In this document: in pieces, positions 1 through 9,743 of the stretch | Numbering within the stretch: position 1 is the stretch's first letter | How the letters are laid out: the number at the start of each line of letters is the position of its first letter | Assembly: GCA_016928155.1 (NCBI GenBank) | Contig: JAFGLG010000015.1 | Coordinates: forward strand, 1 to 47,071 | Source of the DNA: Candidatus Woesearchaeota archaeon | GTDB lineage: Archaea > Nanobdellota > Nanobdellia > Woesearchaeales > JAFGLG01 | Direction: 5' to 3' | Length of the DNA: 47,071 nucleotides | Notes under the pieces: model-generated | The model's input: the letters and a program-made list of their open reading frames with translations, nothing else | What the model was told of the DNA's origin: nothing | The model's database searches: none | Translations under genes and position numbers: made by a program

Positions 1-3000
1 CAGATTCATATGTGCTGTCCCAACTGACATTGGCAGCAATCGTCGCATTCTCATCAACACAGACAACAAAAGTCACAGTATCAGACTTATTATAAGTGTC
101 ATCTGAGGGCTCTACCACACCAAACACAGGAGCATCAGTATCAATAATAGTATTAGCGAGTGTCTTATTGACATTGCTCACATCTGTATCATTGATATTT
201 CCATCATGATCAACAGTATGGATTGTGATCTCATAATACGCATCAGGCATCAACCCGGTCAAGTTATAATAATTGACTGGAGCAGACAAGTTAGCCACCC
301 AACTACCATTAATAAAGATTACAGTACCATTAAAGTCAGCATCAGCAGGATTACTCCAATTCCAATAGATGCTCGAATTAGTCTGACTTGGAGACATCAG
401 ATTACTGACAGAACTTGGTGGAACAATATCAGGATTCTCCAAAGTCTTATTGGTATCATTCACACCAGTTGTATTCACATTACCCACATGATCAATGGTA
501 TATATAGTAATGGTATGATTGGTATCAGGAGTCAAACCAGTTTTATTATAATAGTTTACAGGAACAGAAAGATTTATCTCCCAAACATTGTCGATATATA
601 TCATAGTACTATTAAAATCCAAATCAATTGGATTAACCCAATTCCAGAAAATACTCGTATTCGTCTGACTTGGAGACCCAAGATTCAAAACAGATCCTGG
701 CGGAATCTCATCAGCAAGCTCCTGGACTGTAAAATTTGTAAAAGTGATATTCCAATTCCCATATTCATCAGTAGCATTGAAACTGATATTATAAACACCA
801 ATCCAAGTAGTATTAGTAAAGATATACTCATAGCACCACTCAGTACCATTGTACTCGAGGATTGCCTGTTCATGTGTGCTGTCCCAGGTGATGTTCGCTG
901 TGACAGTGGAGTTCTCACTTACGCACACGATCACATGAACACTGTCAGACTGATTGAATACATCATCATTCGGTTCAACAAGGCTGAATAGTGGAGGAAA
1001 CATATCCCCGACAGTGAAGACAGCGGTCTCTGAATCATTCACATTGCTTGCATTGTCTGTGGCTATGATTCTTATTGTGTATATATCTATGCTTGTTGTG
1101 TTGGTGAATACTCCTCCCCATAGTCCAGATGTTGCATTGTAGGAAAGATTGATCATTTCATAGGTTGGACCCCAACTCACATTGGCAACCACTATGCCCA
1201 TATTATCATAATAGGCATCAGTCACATTTGCTGATATGTACACAGAATCATTTATATCATAATTTGCTCCATCAGGGTTTACATCAGGCACGCTTGGTGC
1301 TGTCACATCATTTACTGTGAAATTTGCATGAGTCACATTCCAGTTTCCGTTGCCGTCAGTCGCATTGTAGGTAATGTTATACTGTCCGAGTGCGTATGTC
1401 TGGCTGAATATTGCAGCATAATACCAATCTGTTCCATTATGGCTCAGGCTTATCTTCTGCTGGCTCCCATTTGGATAATCTAATGTTGCTGAGACTGTGG
1501 CGCTTTCATCTATTGATACCAGGAAGAGCACATCATCGCTCTGATTGTACTCTCCGCTTGGTCTTGTCTCTGATTCATTGAATACAGGTGCATCATGGTC
1601 TGGCGAAGTGCCGGTCCTGACTGTATCGATCACCCAGGTTGTGTTTATGTTGCCTGAATGGTCAGCAGTGAGTATTGAAATAGTATAATCAGTATTGTTT
1701 ATCAGCCCGCTGAAATTCACTGAATTGACAGGTGTATTTAGGTTTGCCTGCCATATCCAATTAAGGTATATTATTGTATGGTTGAAGTCGACATCCGGTG
1801 GGTTTGTCCATGTCCAATATATCCAGCTGGTTCCGATAGAGGGAGCATTGAGATTTGTGACAGTTCCTGGTGGATAAGGGTCATAGAGGCTGTTGACATA
1901 GAACCAGCTTCCCTCGCTGTCGTTCATGTTTCCATTCATGTCTTGTGAATATATTTTATACGTGTAATTGCCAGGGATATATGAGGGAGTTGTATTGAAC
2001 ACATAATACCATATATTGCTGTTGTTGCTCATTGTATAATTCTTGACAGTCCCATTGGCAAATATTACTTCAACCAATGTGAAATTTATCCGATGATCAT
2101 CAGTTATGTTTGCTGTCAGGTTTGTGTATTGCGTCTGGTTGATGAGATATGGCACTGACCAAACTGAAACCACACTTGGTGGGGTATAGTCAGCTATTGT
2201 CCCTGTCCTTGCTGTATTGATCACCCAGGTTGTGTTGACATTCCCATCATGGTCAACTGTGAGTATTGCTATGGTGTAGTCTGTGTTGTTGAGCAGTCCT
2301 GTTATGTTGACTGAATGTACTGGTGTGTATAAGTTTGCTTGCCACATCCAGTTAACATATATCATGGTATGGTTGAAGTCAGCGTCAGAAGGATTGGTCC
2401 AGTTCCATCGTATCCAGCTTGTGCCTATGCTTGTTGCATGGAGATTGGTGATAGTTCCGGGTGGGCTGTTATTTGAGATGTCATTCACATAAAACCAGCC
2501 CCATTCGCTGTCATTGACATTCCCCACCCGATCATATGCATATATCCTGTAGGTATAATTTCCAGGCAGATGATCCTCAGTTGTATTGAACACATAATAC
2601 CATATGTTTGAGTTGTTGCTCAGGGTATAATTCTTTACAGTCCCATTGGCAAAGCTTACTTCAACAAGAGTGAAATTGATCCCTGATTCGTCTGTTATGT
2701 TTGCTGTCAGGTTTGTGTATTGCGTCTGGTTGATGATATATGGATTTGACCAGACAGAAAGCACAGATGGGGCCTCATGGTCGCCCATTGTATTGTTGAC
2801 TGTGAAATAAGCATCTGATGCATCACAGCTGGAATCATAGGGATCATATGCACAGACCCTGATGAGCGATTGCATATTGTCATTCGCTGTTGTGGTGTCC
2901 CACAATAAGCTTCGAGTTGAGTTGCTGAGCCCGCCCTGTATGAGATAGAAGTTTGATCCGCCGTCAGGTGATTGGTAGACATTGAATGTCAGGCTGTCTT

Positions 3001-5149
3001 CATTTATGTCTGATGCATTCCAGTGTATTGTCTGCAATCCACCCCAGTCTTCGCCTCCGTTCGGCACAGTGACTGTGACATTCGGGGGTGCATTTACATG
3101 GAAATATGACCTGGTTATCTCTGCACTTCCAGGAGAGGAATAGATGACAAGTGTCCATTGCCCGAATATTGCTGTTAAATTGAGCAGATAATCGTCTTGC
3201 GCCTGACCGCCTGCATCTACATTTATTGTCGGGCTTGTCCTCTGGACTGTGGCATTCGGGTCTATCCATTGGAAGAATACCTTTCCTGTGCCCTGCAGGC
3301 CATACGCTTCTGCATAGACCCTCTCGTTCCTTTTATAGTACTGGTCAACGTTTGTCCTTCCTGAATCATTGAATACGAGCATGTAGTATGCTGTTGTGTT
3401 GTCCATCACGAGGTCGGAATGGTCTGGATCAAGTGAGGATGTCGCCTGTATATAAGTAAGTTCAGATGTGCCGTCTGTTGCATCAGATGGCACTGAGAGC
3501 TTAACATAGATGTTCTTGGATTCCCCATATGGACCGATTGGTCCTGTGTCTATCATGGAGTCAGAATTTGTGTCTGTGAGCTCTGTTATCTTATCCTCTT
3601 CATAGAATGTCGCTGTCCAGCCGAGTGTCCCTGTCCAGTTCAGGTTTAAGATATCAGACTCATTGTAAGAGTTTGTCACATTGTGCCTGTAGTAGATATA
3701 TGAGCCCACGCCTGCTTTTCCGCTCTCATTCTTCTGTATCTGGATCCTTTCATCTATTGTGGCCTTGTCTTGGACATTTGCATGTATCGACAGGTTGCTG
3801 GAGAAGTTTGCATAGATTGTGAATGTGTTGGATGTGGATAGATCAGCACCTGAAGGCACTTCAACAACTAACAGGAAGTCCTTGCTCTCTCCTGAGCTTA
3901 GGTTGCCGAAATCTGCGATCCCGTCGCTGTCTGTATCATCTATCTCTGTTCCGTTAGGATATCTCAGGGCATAGTTCCAGTCTGATGTCTGCTTGACTGC
4001 AACTTCAACCACATCTGGGTCATTCAGGTTCATGACTGTATGGGTATAGGTTATGCTTGCTCCGCTCGAGATCAAATAATCATGCTGGTTAAGGAGTATG
4101 AGTGTGCCTATTGTTGTTATGTCTTCTACTGTGTCATAGAGAGATGGGGTGATGCTGGATGTTGCTTTGATTGTTGTGTCATCGCTTATGCCATTGTCCT
4201 CATCGGCTGGGATTGTGAAATTTACATATATTGTCTTGGTCTCTCCTGCATTCATTATCAGATCCGCTTTGCCGTCAAGGTCTGAATCAGTGAGTTCATT
4301 CCATGAATCATCATATATTGTCACATTCCATCCTGCTCTTGTTCCTATCGCTTCTATGTCGATTGTATCGATATCATTCCCGAAGTTTGTCACATTATGG
4401 ATATAAGTTATTGTTGTATTGGCCTTTGCTCCCTTGTTCTGGCTTGCTTCTATGTCTACTCCAGCATACCGGCTTGATATGTTTCCGGCATTGTCTTCCA
4501 CTGCTGACGGAAGGTTTGTTCCTTTTCTTCCTGATGATATGTGGAATCTCAATGGGGTTCCGCTTGTGGCGCCTAAATCCTCCCACTTGTAGCTCACCTC
4601 AACCTGAAGCCCGTCTGCACTGCATGGATCAAATGTCGCATCATTGACTTCATTTGTCACTCCGCCTGGCATTGAATATCCATCTCCCATTATCATATCC
4701 GGTGTGCCTCCTGTTGGCGCATAATCATGCAGGCTATCGACGCATTTCTTGTTCTGTCCGTCGAATTCTATCCTTGCAACTTTGTCTGTTGAGTTCATGT
4801 ATCCATCATTGTCAAGGTCCATATAGACCAGGAACTGGGCTACATTGTTGCTTCCGGCATTTCTCTTGAAATAGTAGAATACATGAGTTGAGTTCCATGT
4901 GTATGCCCATTTTATCATATCCTTGTCTGCTGACTGTATTGTTGGGTAGTCAAGATCACCCATTGCTTCTATGAGGTCTATGACATAATTTTCAGGATAC
5001 CCGAGTATCCCGGACCAGTCTGACAAGTCTCCATCAATCACAATGGTTTTCTGTGCAGGAGGTTGTGAGCAGACAACAGTGGCCAGAGCTGTTGCTAAGA
5101 TGATCATGGTCAGTATGATGCTCATTCCTCTAGCTCTTCTTCTCTTCAT
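1..5149 (-). CDS. Giant secreted multi-domain surface protein (3' end outside window)
   Basis: The reading frame stays open from the ATG at 5149 to the window edge, giving at least 1,716 residues. The start MKRRRARG is followed by a hydrophobic stretch to about residue 26 and a Cys at 27, so it is a signal peptide, possibly with a lipobox. A domain opening with IDGDLSDW (about residues 34-210) resembles CBM9/DOMON-like sugar- or haem-binding modules. Three CARDB/NEW-like beta domains of about 115 residues follow (about nt 4440-3480), then an Ig-like domain with a PNGGEDW motif, then alternating Ig-like and fibronectin-III-like modules to the edge. Asn-X-Ser/Thr sequons are very frequent, which suits an N-glycosylated cell-surface protein. 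Function is probably adhesion or host contact; this is inference. No cell-wall anchor can be judged because the C terminus is missing. Confidence 0.85.
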   Translation of the reverse strand, partial: MKRRRARGMSIILTMIILATALATVVCSQPPAQKTIVIDGDLSDWSGILGYPENYVIDLIEAMGDLDYPTIQSADKDMIKWAYTWNSTHVFYYFKRNAGSNNVAQFLVYMDLDNDGYMNSTDKVARIEFDGQNKKCVDSLHDYAPTGGTPDMIMGDGYSMPGGVTNEVNDATFDPCSADGLQVEVSYKWEDLGATSGTPLRFHISSGRKGTNLPSAVEDNAGNISSRYAGVDIEASQNKGAKANTTITYIHNVTNFGNDIDTIDIEAIGTRAGWNVTIYDDSWNELTDSDLDGKADLIMNAGETKTIYVNFTIPADEDNGISDDTTIKATSSITPSLYDTVEDITTIGTLILLNQHDYLISSGASITYTHTVMNLNDPDVVEVAVKQTSDWNYALRYPNGTEIDDTDSDGIADFGNLSSGESKDFLLVVEVPSGADLSTSNTFTIYANFSSNLSIHANVQDKATIDERIQIQKNESGKAGVGSYIYYRHNVTNSYNESDILNLNWTGTLGWTATFYEEDKITELTDTNSDSMIDTGPIGPYGESKNIYVKLSVPSDATDGTSELTYIQATSSLDPDHSDLVMDNTTAYYMLVFNDSGRTNVDQYYKRNERVYAEAYGLQGTGKVFFQWIDPNATVQRTSPTINVDAGGQAQDDYLLNLTAIFGQWTLVIYSSPGSAEITRSYFHVNAPPNVTVTVPNGGEDWGGLQTIHWNASDINEDSLTFNVYQSPDGGSNFYLIQGGLSNSTRSLLWDTTTANDNMQSLIRVCAYDPYDSSCDASDAYFTVNNTMGDHEAPSVLSVWSNPYIINQTQYTNLTANITDESGINFTLVEVSFANGTVKNYTLSNNSNIWYYVFNTTEDHLPGNYTYRIYAYDRVGNVNDSEWGWFYVNDISNNSPPGTITNLHATSIGTSWIRWNWTNPSDADFNHTMIYVNWMWQANLYTPVHSVNITGLLNNTDYTIAILTVDHDGNVNTTWVINTARTGTIADYTPPSVVSVWSVPYLINQTQYTNLTANITDDHRINFTLVEVIFANGTVKNYTMSNNSNIWYYVFNTTPSYIPGNYTYKIYSQDMNGNMNDSEGSWFYVNSLYDPYPPGTVTNLNAPSIGTSWIYWTWTNPPDVDFNHTIIYLNWIWQANLNTPVNSVNFSGLINNTDYTISILTADHSGNINTTWVIDTVRTGTSPDHDAPVFNESETRPSGEYNQSDDVLFLVSIDESATVSATLDYPNGSQQKISLSHNGTDWYYAAIFSQTYALGQYNITYNATDGNGNWNVTHANFTVNDVTAPSVPDVNPDGANYDINDSVYISANVTDAYYDNMGIVVANVSWGPTYEMINLSYNATSGLWGGVFTNTTSIDIYTIRIIATDNASNVNDSETAVFTVGDMFPPLFSLVEPNDDVFNQSDSVHVIVCVSENSTVTANITWDSTHEQAILEYNGTEWCYEYIFTNTTWIGVYNISFNATDEYGNWNITFTNFTVQELADEIPPGSVLNLGSPSQTNTSIFWNWVNPIDLDFNSTMIYIDNVWEINLSVPVNYYNKTGLTPDTNHTITIYTIDHVGNVNTTGVNDTNKTLENPDIVPPSSVSNLMSPSQTNSSIYWNWSNPADADFNGTVIFINGSWVANLSAPVNYYNLTGLMPDAYYEITIHTVDHDGNINDTDVSNVNKTLANTIIDTDAPVFGVVEPSDDTYNKSDTVTFVVCVDENATIAANVSWDSTYES
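1610..2790 (-). repeat. 591-bp tandem duplication inside the giant surface gene
   Basis: Two copies of an Ig-like plus FN3-like module pair lie head to tail. The same string is found at 2111-2120 and 2702-2711, an offset of 591 bases or exactly 197 codons. The FN3 half is repeated around 1620-1890 and 2210-2470. Copies differ mostly by point changes, so the duplication is recent compared with the more diverged modules at 1-1600. Confidence 0.75.
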
Positions 5150-5306
5150 TTTCCTTCAACAGGTCTCCGACTAATTCCTTATCATCTGCAGAACCCTTCT
5201 CCAGGTACTCCTGAACAAGCTCTTTGAGAGAAATTCCTCTAATTGCAGCTATGATCCTGAGCTTTTTATGAAGCTCATCCGGCAATTTGATGTTGATATT
5301 TGTCAT
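5130..5306 (-). CDS. Small ribbon-helix-helix (CopG/Arc-like) DNA-binding protein
   Basis: This 58-residue protein starts MTNINIKLPDELHKKLRIIA and continues with a turn and a second helix (ISLKELVQEYLEKG), the beta-strand/helix/helix pattern of the MetJ/Arc/CopG fold used by antitoxins and small repressors. The tail is charged. Its last 20 bases overlap the start of the giant surface gene in another frame, so the two are almost certainly co-transcribed and possibly translationally coupled. No toxin gene is adjacent, so a role as autoregulator of the adhesin operon seems more likely than a toxin-antitoxin pair; that is inference. Upstream is an AT-rich stretch of about 155 bases with promoter-like sequence and no gene. 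Confidence 0.75.
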   Translation of the reverse strand: MTNINIKLPDELHKKLRIIAAIRGISLKELVQEYLEKGSADDKELVGDLLKENEEKKS

Positions 5307-5461
5307 TCAATTTCCTTTTAAATAATCAATAATTAAGATTAAATTAGTTAATAATAATTTATAAATATTGTCAAACAATAATTTATTTCAGTATTGAAAT
5401 TATATCAGAATCCAAAAATCGATAAAAAATTTGGGATGAGCCAAGAATTAAGAAAAATCAC

Positions 5462-5776
5462 TCATTTATACACAAATCTTGAGAATTTCTTGCACCGCAG
5501 GCAATAATATATCAGCTTTCCCTTTTTTGTCCTGACTCTGCAGTTTGCTCCTGGCATCATGAATCCATAGCAGTGCTTGCAGAATTTCCGTTTATGTACA
5601 GAGGGAATCTTGACCTTGTATCTCATTGATATCCTGCGTGCAAGCCCCACATACCTGTCTGAAAGCTTTGGATCATATGAGAAGATCTTGGCAGCCTCTC
5701 TAAACAGCGCATTTATCCTTTCTGATGCGATTTTCTTCAGTTTTTCTGTATGTCCCTTGGCCCTGAGCTTCTTCAT
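5462..5776 (-). CDS. rnp4: Ribonuclease P protein component 4 (Rpp21/Rpr2 family)
   Basis: At 104 residues it has the normal length of archaeal Rpp21. The N-terminal half is helical and basic (RINALFREAAKIF, ARRISMRYKVKIP), and the C-terminal half holds the zinc ribbon FCKHCYGFMMPG...YYCLRCKKF with two CxxC pairs. In the family this subunit pairs with Rpp29 on the specificity domain of RNase P RNA and helps mature tRNA 5' ends. A good Shine-Dalgarno (AAGGTG) lies before the ATG. It is divergent from the coiled-coil gene at 5860. Confidence 0.93.
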   Translation of the reverse strand: MKKLRAKGHTEKLKKIASERINALFREAAKIFSYDPKLSDRYVGLARRISMRYKVKIPSVHKRKFCKHCYGFMMPGANCRVRTKKGKLIYYCLRCKKFSRFVYK

Positions 5777-5859
5777 ATCTATGACACCTTATTTATGCTT
5801 ATAAATAATTATCGTTCAACAGGTAAATATTTAAAAAGAGGTTTGGATGTTGCACAATT

Positions 5860-7170
5860 ATGGGGATATTTGATTTCATAAGGGCTCTTTTTTCGAGGAA
5901 GAAAAAGGCTGATGTCACAATAGCTGGACTGCCATCCTGGTTCAATGAGCGCTCATCTGGGATTATTGATGCATCGATTGATTTGCAGAAAGACATTATC
6001 TCTGATATTAAGGATAAGAGGCAGGAACTGAAGGAACTGACCAAGGAGATTGAATCAGCTGATATTGACCAGCTGAACATCCCGCAGAATGCCAAGGCGA
6101 TGCTTTCCGATAACAAGAAGAATTATCTTATTGGTCTCAGGAATTTCCAGACAAAGCTTGATTTCCTTGATGATCTTGATTTCTCTGCCGGCAATTTCAT
6201 GAGCCTGAAAGATTCTGCAGAGAAGCTTGCTGCTCTCCTGGAGCAGTTCGGCGAGGCGACAGGAAAGCCTCATTATGTCCTGACCCAGTTTTTTGGGGAT
6301 ATCATGAAGAGGACTGCCACGCTCATTGCAGGGATAAGCTCTGCTCAGGATAAGTGGATCAGGGAATTCACAGATAACGAGAAAGTCATTCTTGCGCTGA
6401 GGATTTCATCCCAGATAAGGACCCTGCAGAAGAACAGGAAGCTTCTGGCAAAGGCACAGGCAGATATCGGGGACAAGAGGCAGCAGATTGCCCAGATGGC
6501 AGTCAGCAGGGAGAAGGTTAAGGGAGATATCGAGAGGTTTTTCTCAAATCCTAATTATGTGTCATTGAAGAGATCTAAGGACAGGATTCAGGAAATAGAT
6601 TCGCAAATCAAGCAGCTTGATCAGAGGCTTTTCGAGAAGATGGATCCATTGGAGAAGGCTCTGAAGAAATATTCCAGGATGCATCCTGATCCTCAGAAGG
6701 TCAGGCTTGCAGAATGCTACCTGGAGAACAGGCTCGAAGCCCTCGGCAATGATTTCAGGCTCCATATACTTTCTATTGCAGAGGATATAAGGGAGATGTG
6801 CAGCCAGGATAAGCTTGACATTGATGATAAGAAGAAAGAGAGGATTCTCCTGGCGATCAGCCAGCTTGATTCCGGGTTCCTGACAGGGATCCTGAAATCC
6901 TTCAATTCGCTGTCAAAGGAGAAGCTTGATCTCCAGGAGAGCATCAGCAGGAATCAGGCAATGAAGGACCTAAAGGAGTTGGAATACAGGCTTGAGCATG
7001 TGGAACAGCGTTCAGGGCTTTTTGAGCAGGATATCGGGAAGCTGGAGAAATCCGTGGAGAGCCTTGATCAGGATAACCTGGTCGGTTTGATAAGGGAGAA
7101 TGTGAGGAAGCTCCTGAAGACTGACCTCGTGATCGGATCAGACAGCAGCAGTTCATCAGGGCAGGGATGA
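5860..7170 (+). CDS. Coiled-coil protein of unknown function
   Basis: This 436-residue protein is almost wholly alpha-helical, with long heptad-rich stretches (about 40-75, 185-260 and 350-415) and no membrane segment or enzyme motif. The first residues MGIFDFIRALFSRKKK form an amphipathic, basic helix that could bind membrane. The tail is Ser/Gly rich. A TATA-like AATATTTAAAAAG lies about 30 bases upstream of the ATG, suggesting a leaderless mRNA. Its stop overlaps the next start by four bases (ATGA), so it heads an operon with the PUA-like protein, the RecJ-like nuclease and a membrane protein. I do not recognise a family. A structural or scaffold role in the RNA/DNA metabolism suggested by the neighbours is only a guess. 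Confidence 0.8.
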   Translation: MGIFDFIRALFSRKKKADVTIAGLPSWFNERSSGIIDASIDLQKDIISDIKDKRQELKELTKEIESADIDQLNIPQNAKAMLSDNKKNYLIGLRNFQTKLDFLDDLDFSAGNFMSLKDSAEKLAALLEQFGEATGKPHYVLTQFFGDIMKRTATLIAGISSAQDKWIREFTDNEKVILALRISSQIRTLQKNRKLLAKAQADIGDKRQQIAQMAVSREKVKGDIERFFSNPNYVSLKRSKDRIQEIDSQIKQLDQRLFEKMDPLEKALKKYSRMHPDPQKVRLAECYLENRLEALGNDFRLHILSIAEDIREMCSQDKLDIDDKKKERILLAISQLDSGFLTGILKSFNSLSKEKLDLQESISRNQAMKDLKELEYRLEHVEQRSGLFEQDIGKLEKSVESLDQDNLVGLIRENVRKLLKTDLVIGSDSSSSSGQG

Positions 7171-7697
7171 AGATGGCGCAGGAGAAAGATGCAGGCAAGG
7201 CATTTGCTGATTTTGTGAGATCATTTGATGCGCAGGTCCCGGAGCATGTTGTCATAGACGATGAGTTCTACAGGAAGGATGAAAGGCTCATGCAGATATC
7301 AGATTCGGTCTCTGGGAGGATTAACAGGAATCCGAGCTCTGTTTCTCTTTATTATGGAAGGTATGATAAGCGCCGAGGGCTGTTCACTCCTGGTTTCCCC
7401 TTGCTTGAGATGCTTGCAGGGAACCAGGGAGGGATGAGCCGGAAACAGAGGATCATGGTGAATGAGAAAGGTGAGTGGCTGTTCTTATGCAAGAGGAACA
7501 TCCTTGAATCATCTATATTGAATGCTGATCATGTGAGGGATCTCCTGTCAGACAAGGGCGTCTGCGGCAAGGATTTCTTTGTTGTCAACCGCCATGACGA
7601 GTTGCTGGGCATGGGGGTTATCACGCTCAACAGGGGCAGTATTGTGGTGAAGAACAGGATTGACAGGGGCAATTTCCTGAGGAGGGAGAGGAGATGA
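7167..7697 (+). CDS. PUA-like domain protein, possibly NIP7-related RNA-binding protein
   Basis: The protein has 176 residues. The C-terminal stretch GKDFFVVNRHDELLGMGVITLNRGSIVVKNRIDRGNFLRRE has the pattern of a PUA domain (strand, Gly turn, 'G.G', basic tail). The middle part KGEWLFLCKRNILESSI resembles the pre-PUA half of archaeal NIP7-like ribosome-biogenesis proteins. The RNA-binding assignment rests on pattern recognition only. Both ends overlap neighbours by four bases, a sign of tight translational coupling with the coiled-coil gene and the RecJ-like nuclease. Confidence 0.55.
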   Translation: MKMAQEKDAGKAFADFVRSFDAQVPEHVVIDDEFYRKDERLMQISDSVSGRINRNPSSVSLYYGRYDKRRGLFTPGFPLLEMLAGNQGGMSRKQRIMVNEKGEWLFLCKRNILESSILNADHVRDLLSDKGVCGKDFFVVNRHDELLGMGVITLNRGSIVVKNRIDRGNFLRRERR

Positions 7698-9238
7698 ATC
7701 TGCTTTTCAGCGACATCAGGTCAGCTTCTCCTGGTTCATATGCTGCTGTCTGCAGGGTCATCTCTGTCAGGAAGGCGAAGATAGGCCAGTTTCTGACCCT
7801 TAATGACGGGACCGCTGACCAGGTTTTCCTTATTTTCCAGAATTCCGGACTTCCTTTGGCTGATCTTGCGCCTGATGAGGTTGTCTCTATAGATTTCAGG
7901 ATTGAGAGGCAGGCAAGCCGTGATAATTTCCCGATCCTTAAGTCAGTCAAGAGGTTTGAGGGCATTGACAGGCAGAATGCTCTTGATATCATATTGTCAA
8001 ATTCCTCTGCGATGTTCACTCCCCTCAGCCCGGATTTCTTGGTCAGTTCGCCTGTCCTTGACAGGCTAAGGGATAAGTTCTCTTCTGCAGCTTCTCTCAT
8101 CCTGAAGTCCGTCAGCGAGAACAGGAAGATCATCATACGTCATCATGGTGATAATGACGGCTATTGTGCTGCTTTTGCTCTCGAGAAAGTGATTATCCCG
8201 ATGATAAAAAAGGCCCATCCCTCTCATGCTTTCAGGTATTATAAGCGGAGTGCTTGCAGGACACCTTTTCTTGACTATTCTGATGCGACAAGGGAGCTGT
8301 CTTATGCCACCGACGACATGGCATTCGGGGCAAAGGAGCCGCTGCTGATTGTTGTCGATAATGGTAGCTCTTCTGAGGATGTGCTTTCTCTCAGGAAGCT
8401 GAGGATATCTGGTTTCAGGCTGATTGTTGTCGACCATCATTTCCCTGCAGACCTCCAGAGGAAGAACAGGGTCATCATAGATGACCTTGTTGATGTCCAC
8501 ATCAATCCGCATCTGGCAGGAGGCAGCAACGACCTGACTGCTGGCATGCTCTGTGCAGAGTTGTCAAGGTTCATCGATCCGGAAGCCAGGGAGCAGGAGG
8601 TCCTGGCAGCGATGTCAGGCATAACTGACAAGTCTTCAGGCCAGGAACAGCAGTCTTATCTTGATCTTTGCAGACGGATCGGATATGATTATGATTTTCT
8701 TGCTGATCTCTCGATGTGCGTTGATTTTGAGGCCTTTTTCTCCAGATCTTTTGATGCAAGGGGGTTCATAGATGTCCTGCTTGGCCTTGATAGGGAGAAG
8801 AAGGGGGAGATCATCAGGATGCTGATCCCTGAGATACTCAGTGCCCATGTGATGAGAGTGAAGGTCCTGTCAGAGAACATGGAGAAAAAGATTTGGGGTG
8901 GGAATGCGCTCTGCACTATCGATCTTGACAGGACACTCCCGAACAATTCTTATCCTGCTTCAGGAAAATCAGTGGGCCTTTTGTTTGATTCCCTGAAGGG
9001 GTCTCATGATATTCTTGTAGTGCTTGGCCTGAGGTCTGATGGCATCACTTTCAGGATGACAAGGATGGAAAGGTTCAACCTGAACATCTTCATCGAGGAG
9101 CTCACTGAGAGGTTCCCTTACAGCAATATCGAAGGTGGCGGGCATGAGAATGCAGGCTCCATCAGGTTCATCCCTGCTGATAGGGATAGGATTGCCGATT
9201 TTGTTCTGGAGAGGATGGAGGCTTTGCTCAATGCTTGA
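7694..9238 (+). CDS. RecJ-like DHH-family phosphoesterase/exonuclease with N-terminal OB fold
   Basis: Of 514 residues, roughly 1-95 form an OB-fold-like nucleic-acid-binding domain (VCRVISVRKAKIGQFLTLND). The DHH core follows: motif I HGDNDGY, motif II VVDNGS, motif III VVDHHFP, then GITDKSSG as the later metal-binding motif. The DHHA1 domain ends with GGGHENAGSIRF. All metal-binding Asp/His positions look intact, so it should be an active Mn-dependent nuclease or oligonucleotide phosphatase. Archaeal homologues include the GINS-associated nuclease and RNA-active RecJ proteins. Its neighbour with a PUA-like domain leans towards RNA or replication-repair work, but the substrate cannot be read from sequence. 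Confidence 0.88.
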   Translation: MNLLFSDIRSASPGSYAAVCRVISVRKAKIGQFLTLNDGTADQVFLIFQNSGLPLADLAPDEVVSIDFRIERQASRDNFPILKSVKRFEGIDRQNALDIILSNSSAMFTPLSPDFLVSSPVLDRLRDKFSSAASLILKSVSENRKIIIRHHGDNDGYCAAFALEKVIIPMIKKAHPSHAFRYYKRSACRTPFLDYSDATRELSYATDDMAFGAKEPLLIVVDNGSSSEDVLSLRKLRISGFRLIVVDHHFPADLQRKNRVIIDDLVDVHINPHLAGGSNDLTAGMLCAELSRFIDPEAREQEVLAAMSGITDKSSGQEQQSYLDLCRRIGYDYDFLADLSMCVDFEAFFSRSFDARGFIDVLLGLDREKKGEIIRMLIPEILSAHVMRVKVLSENMEKKIWGGNALCTIDLDRTLPNNSYPASGKSVGLLFDSLKGSHDILVVLGLRSDGITFRMTRMERFNLNIFIEELTERFPYSNIEGGGHENAGSIRFIPADRDRIADFVLERMEALLNA

Positions 9239-9743
9239 CCCGGATTTTGCCTTGATATCATTTGTTGTATTCCTGGGCGCTTGGGCAGGCGCCCTGATAC
9301 CTTTCGCGAGCCCTGATGAGCTGAGGATTGGGAGGGATTATTTTATCTTCGCGAGAAATATTCTTTTTGCTGCAGTGATCCCTTTTGGGGTTTATCATTT
9401 CCTTTTGCATTTTTTCATGCCCGGTGCTCTCTGGATCGCCCTGCCTTTGTTAGGTCTTGTCATTTTTTCTGTTTCTCATTTCATCCGGTTCAATGGTTAT
9501 TTCTCCTCTTTCCTGTTAGGCGCTGTCGTCTATCTTTCATATGGCTCATGGACCTTTATCATGGCAGCTTCAGTGGTCACGCTTGCATTAATGCTTCAGT
9601 CTACCTGCTCGATGCTGGATATTGTGAAGAAAGACAGGATAGATGCCTCACCTCTGAGGGTTGTCATCCACGTATCTTTGGAAGGGCTCCCTTTTTTTGT
9701 GTGCCTTCTATTCTACCATTGCTCATTCCTCAGTTTTATATAG
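9231..9743 (+). CDS. Small integral membrane protein, unknown
   Basis: Starting at the ATG at 9231, inside the last codons of the RecJ-like gene (8-base overlap), gives 170 residues with about five hydrophobic segments (FALISFVVFLGAWAGALIPF, ILFAAVIPFGVYHFLLHFF, LWIALPLLGLVIFSV, FLLGAVVYLSYG, LPFFVCLLFYH). A longer in-frame start at 9135 exists, but it would overlap the nuclease by over 100 bases and adds no recognisable domain. No catalytic motif is seen. Its 3' end runs 31 bases into the convergent carS gene. Confidence 0.7.
   Translation: MLDPDFALISFVVFLGAWAGALIPFASPDELRIGRDYFIFARNILFAAVIPFGVYHFLLHFFMPGALWIALPLLGLVIFSVSHFIRFNGYFSSFLLGAVVYLSYGSWTFIMAASVVTLALMLQSTCSMLDIVKKDRIDASPLRVVIHVSLEGLPFFVCLLFYHCSFLSFI

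Noticed and set aside
206-991. Plus-strand open frame of 261 codons within the giant gene
   Set aside because: It is antisense to a continuous minus-strand frame with clear repeated domains. Its composition mirrors Asn/Thr-rich codons on the other strand.
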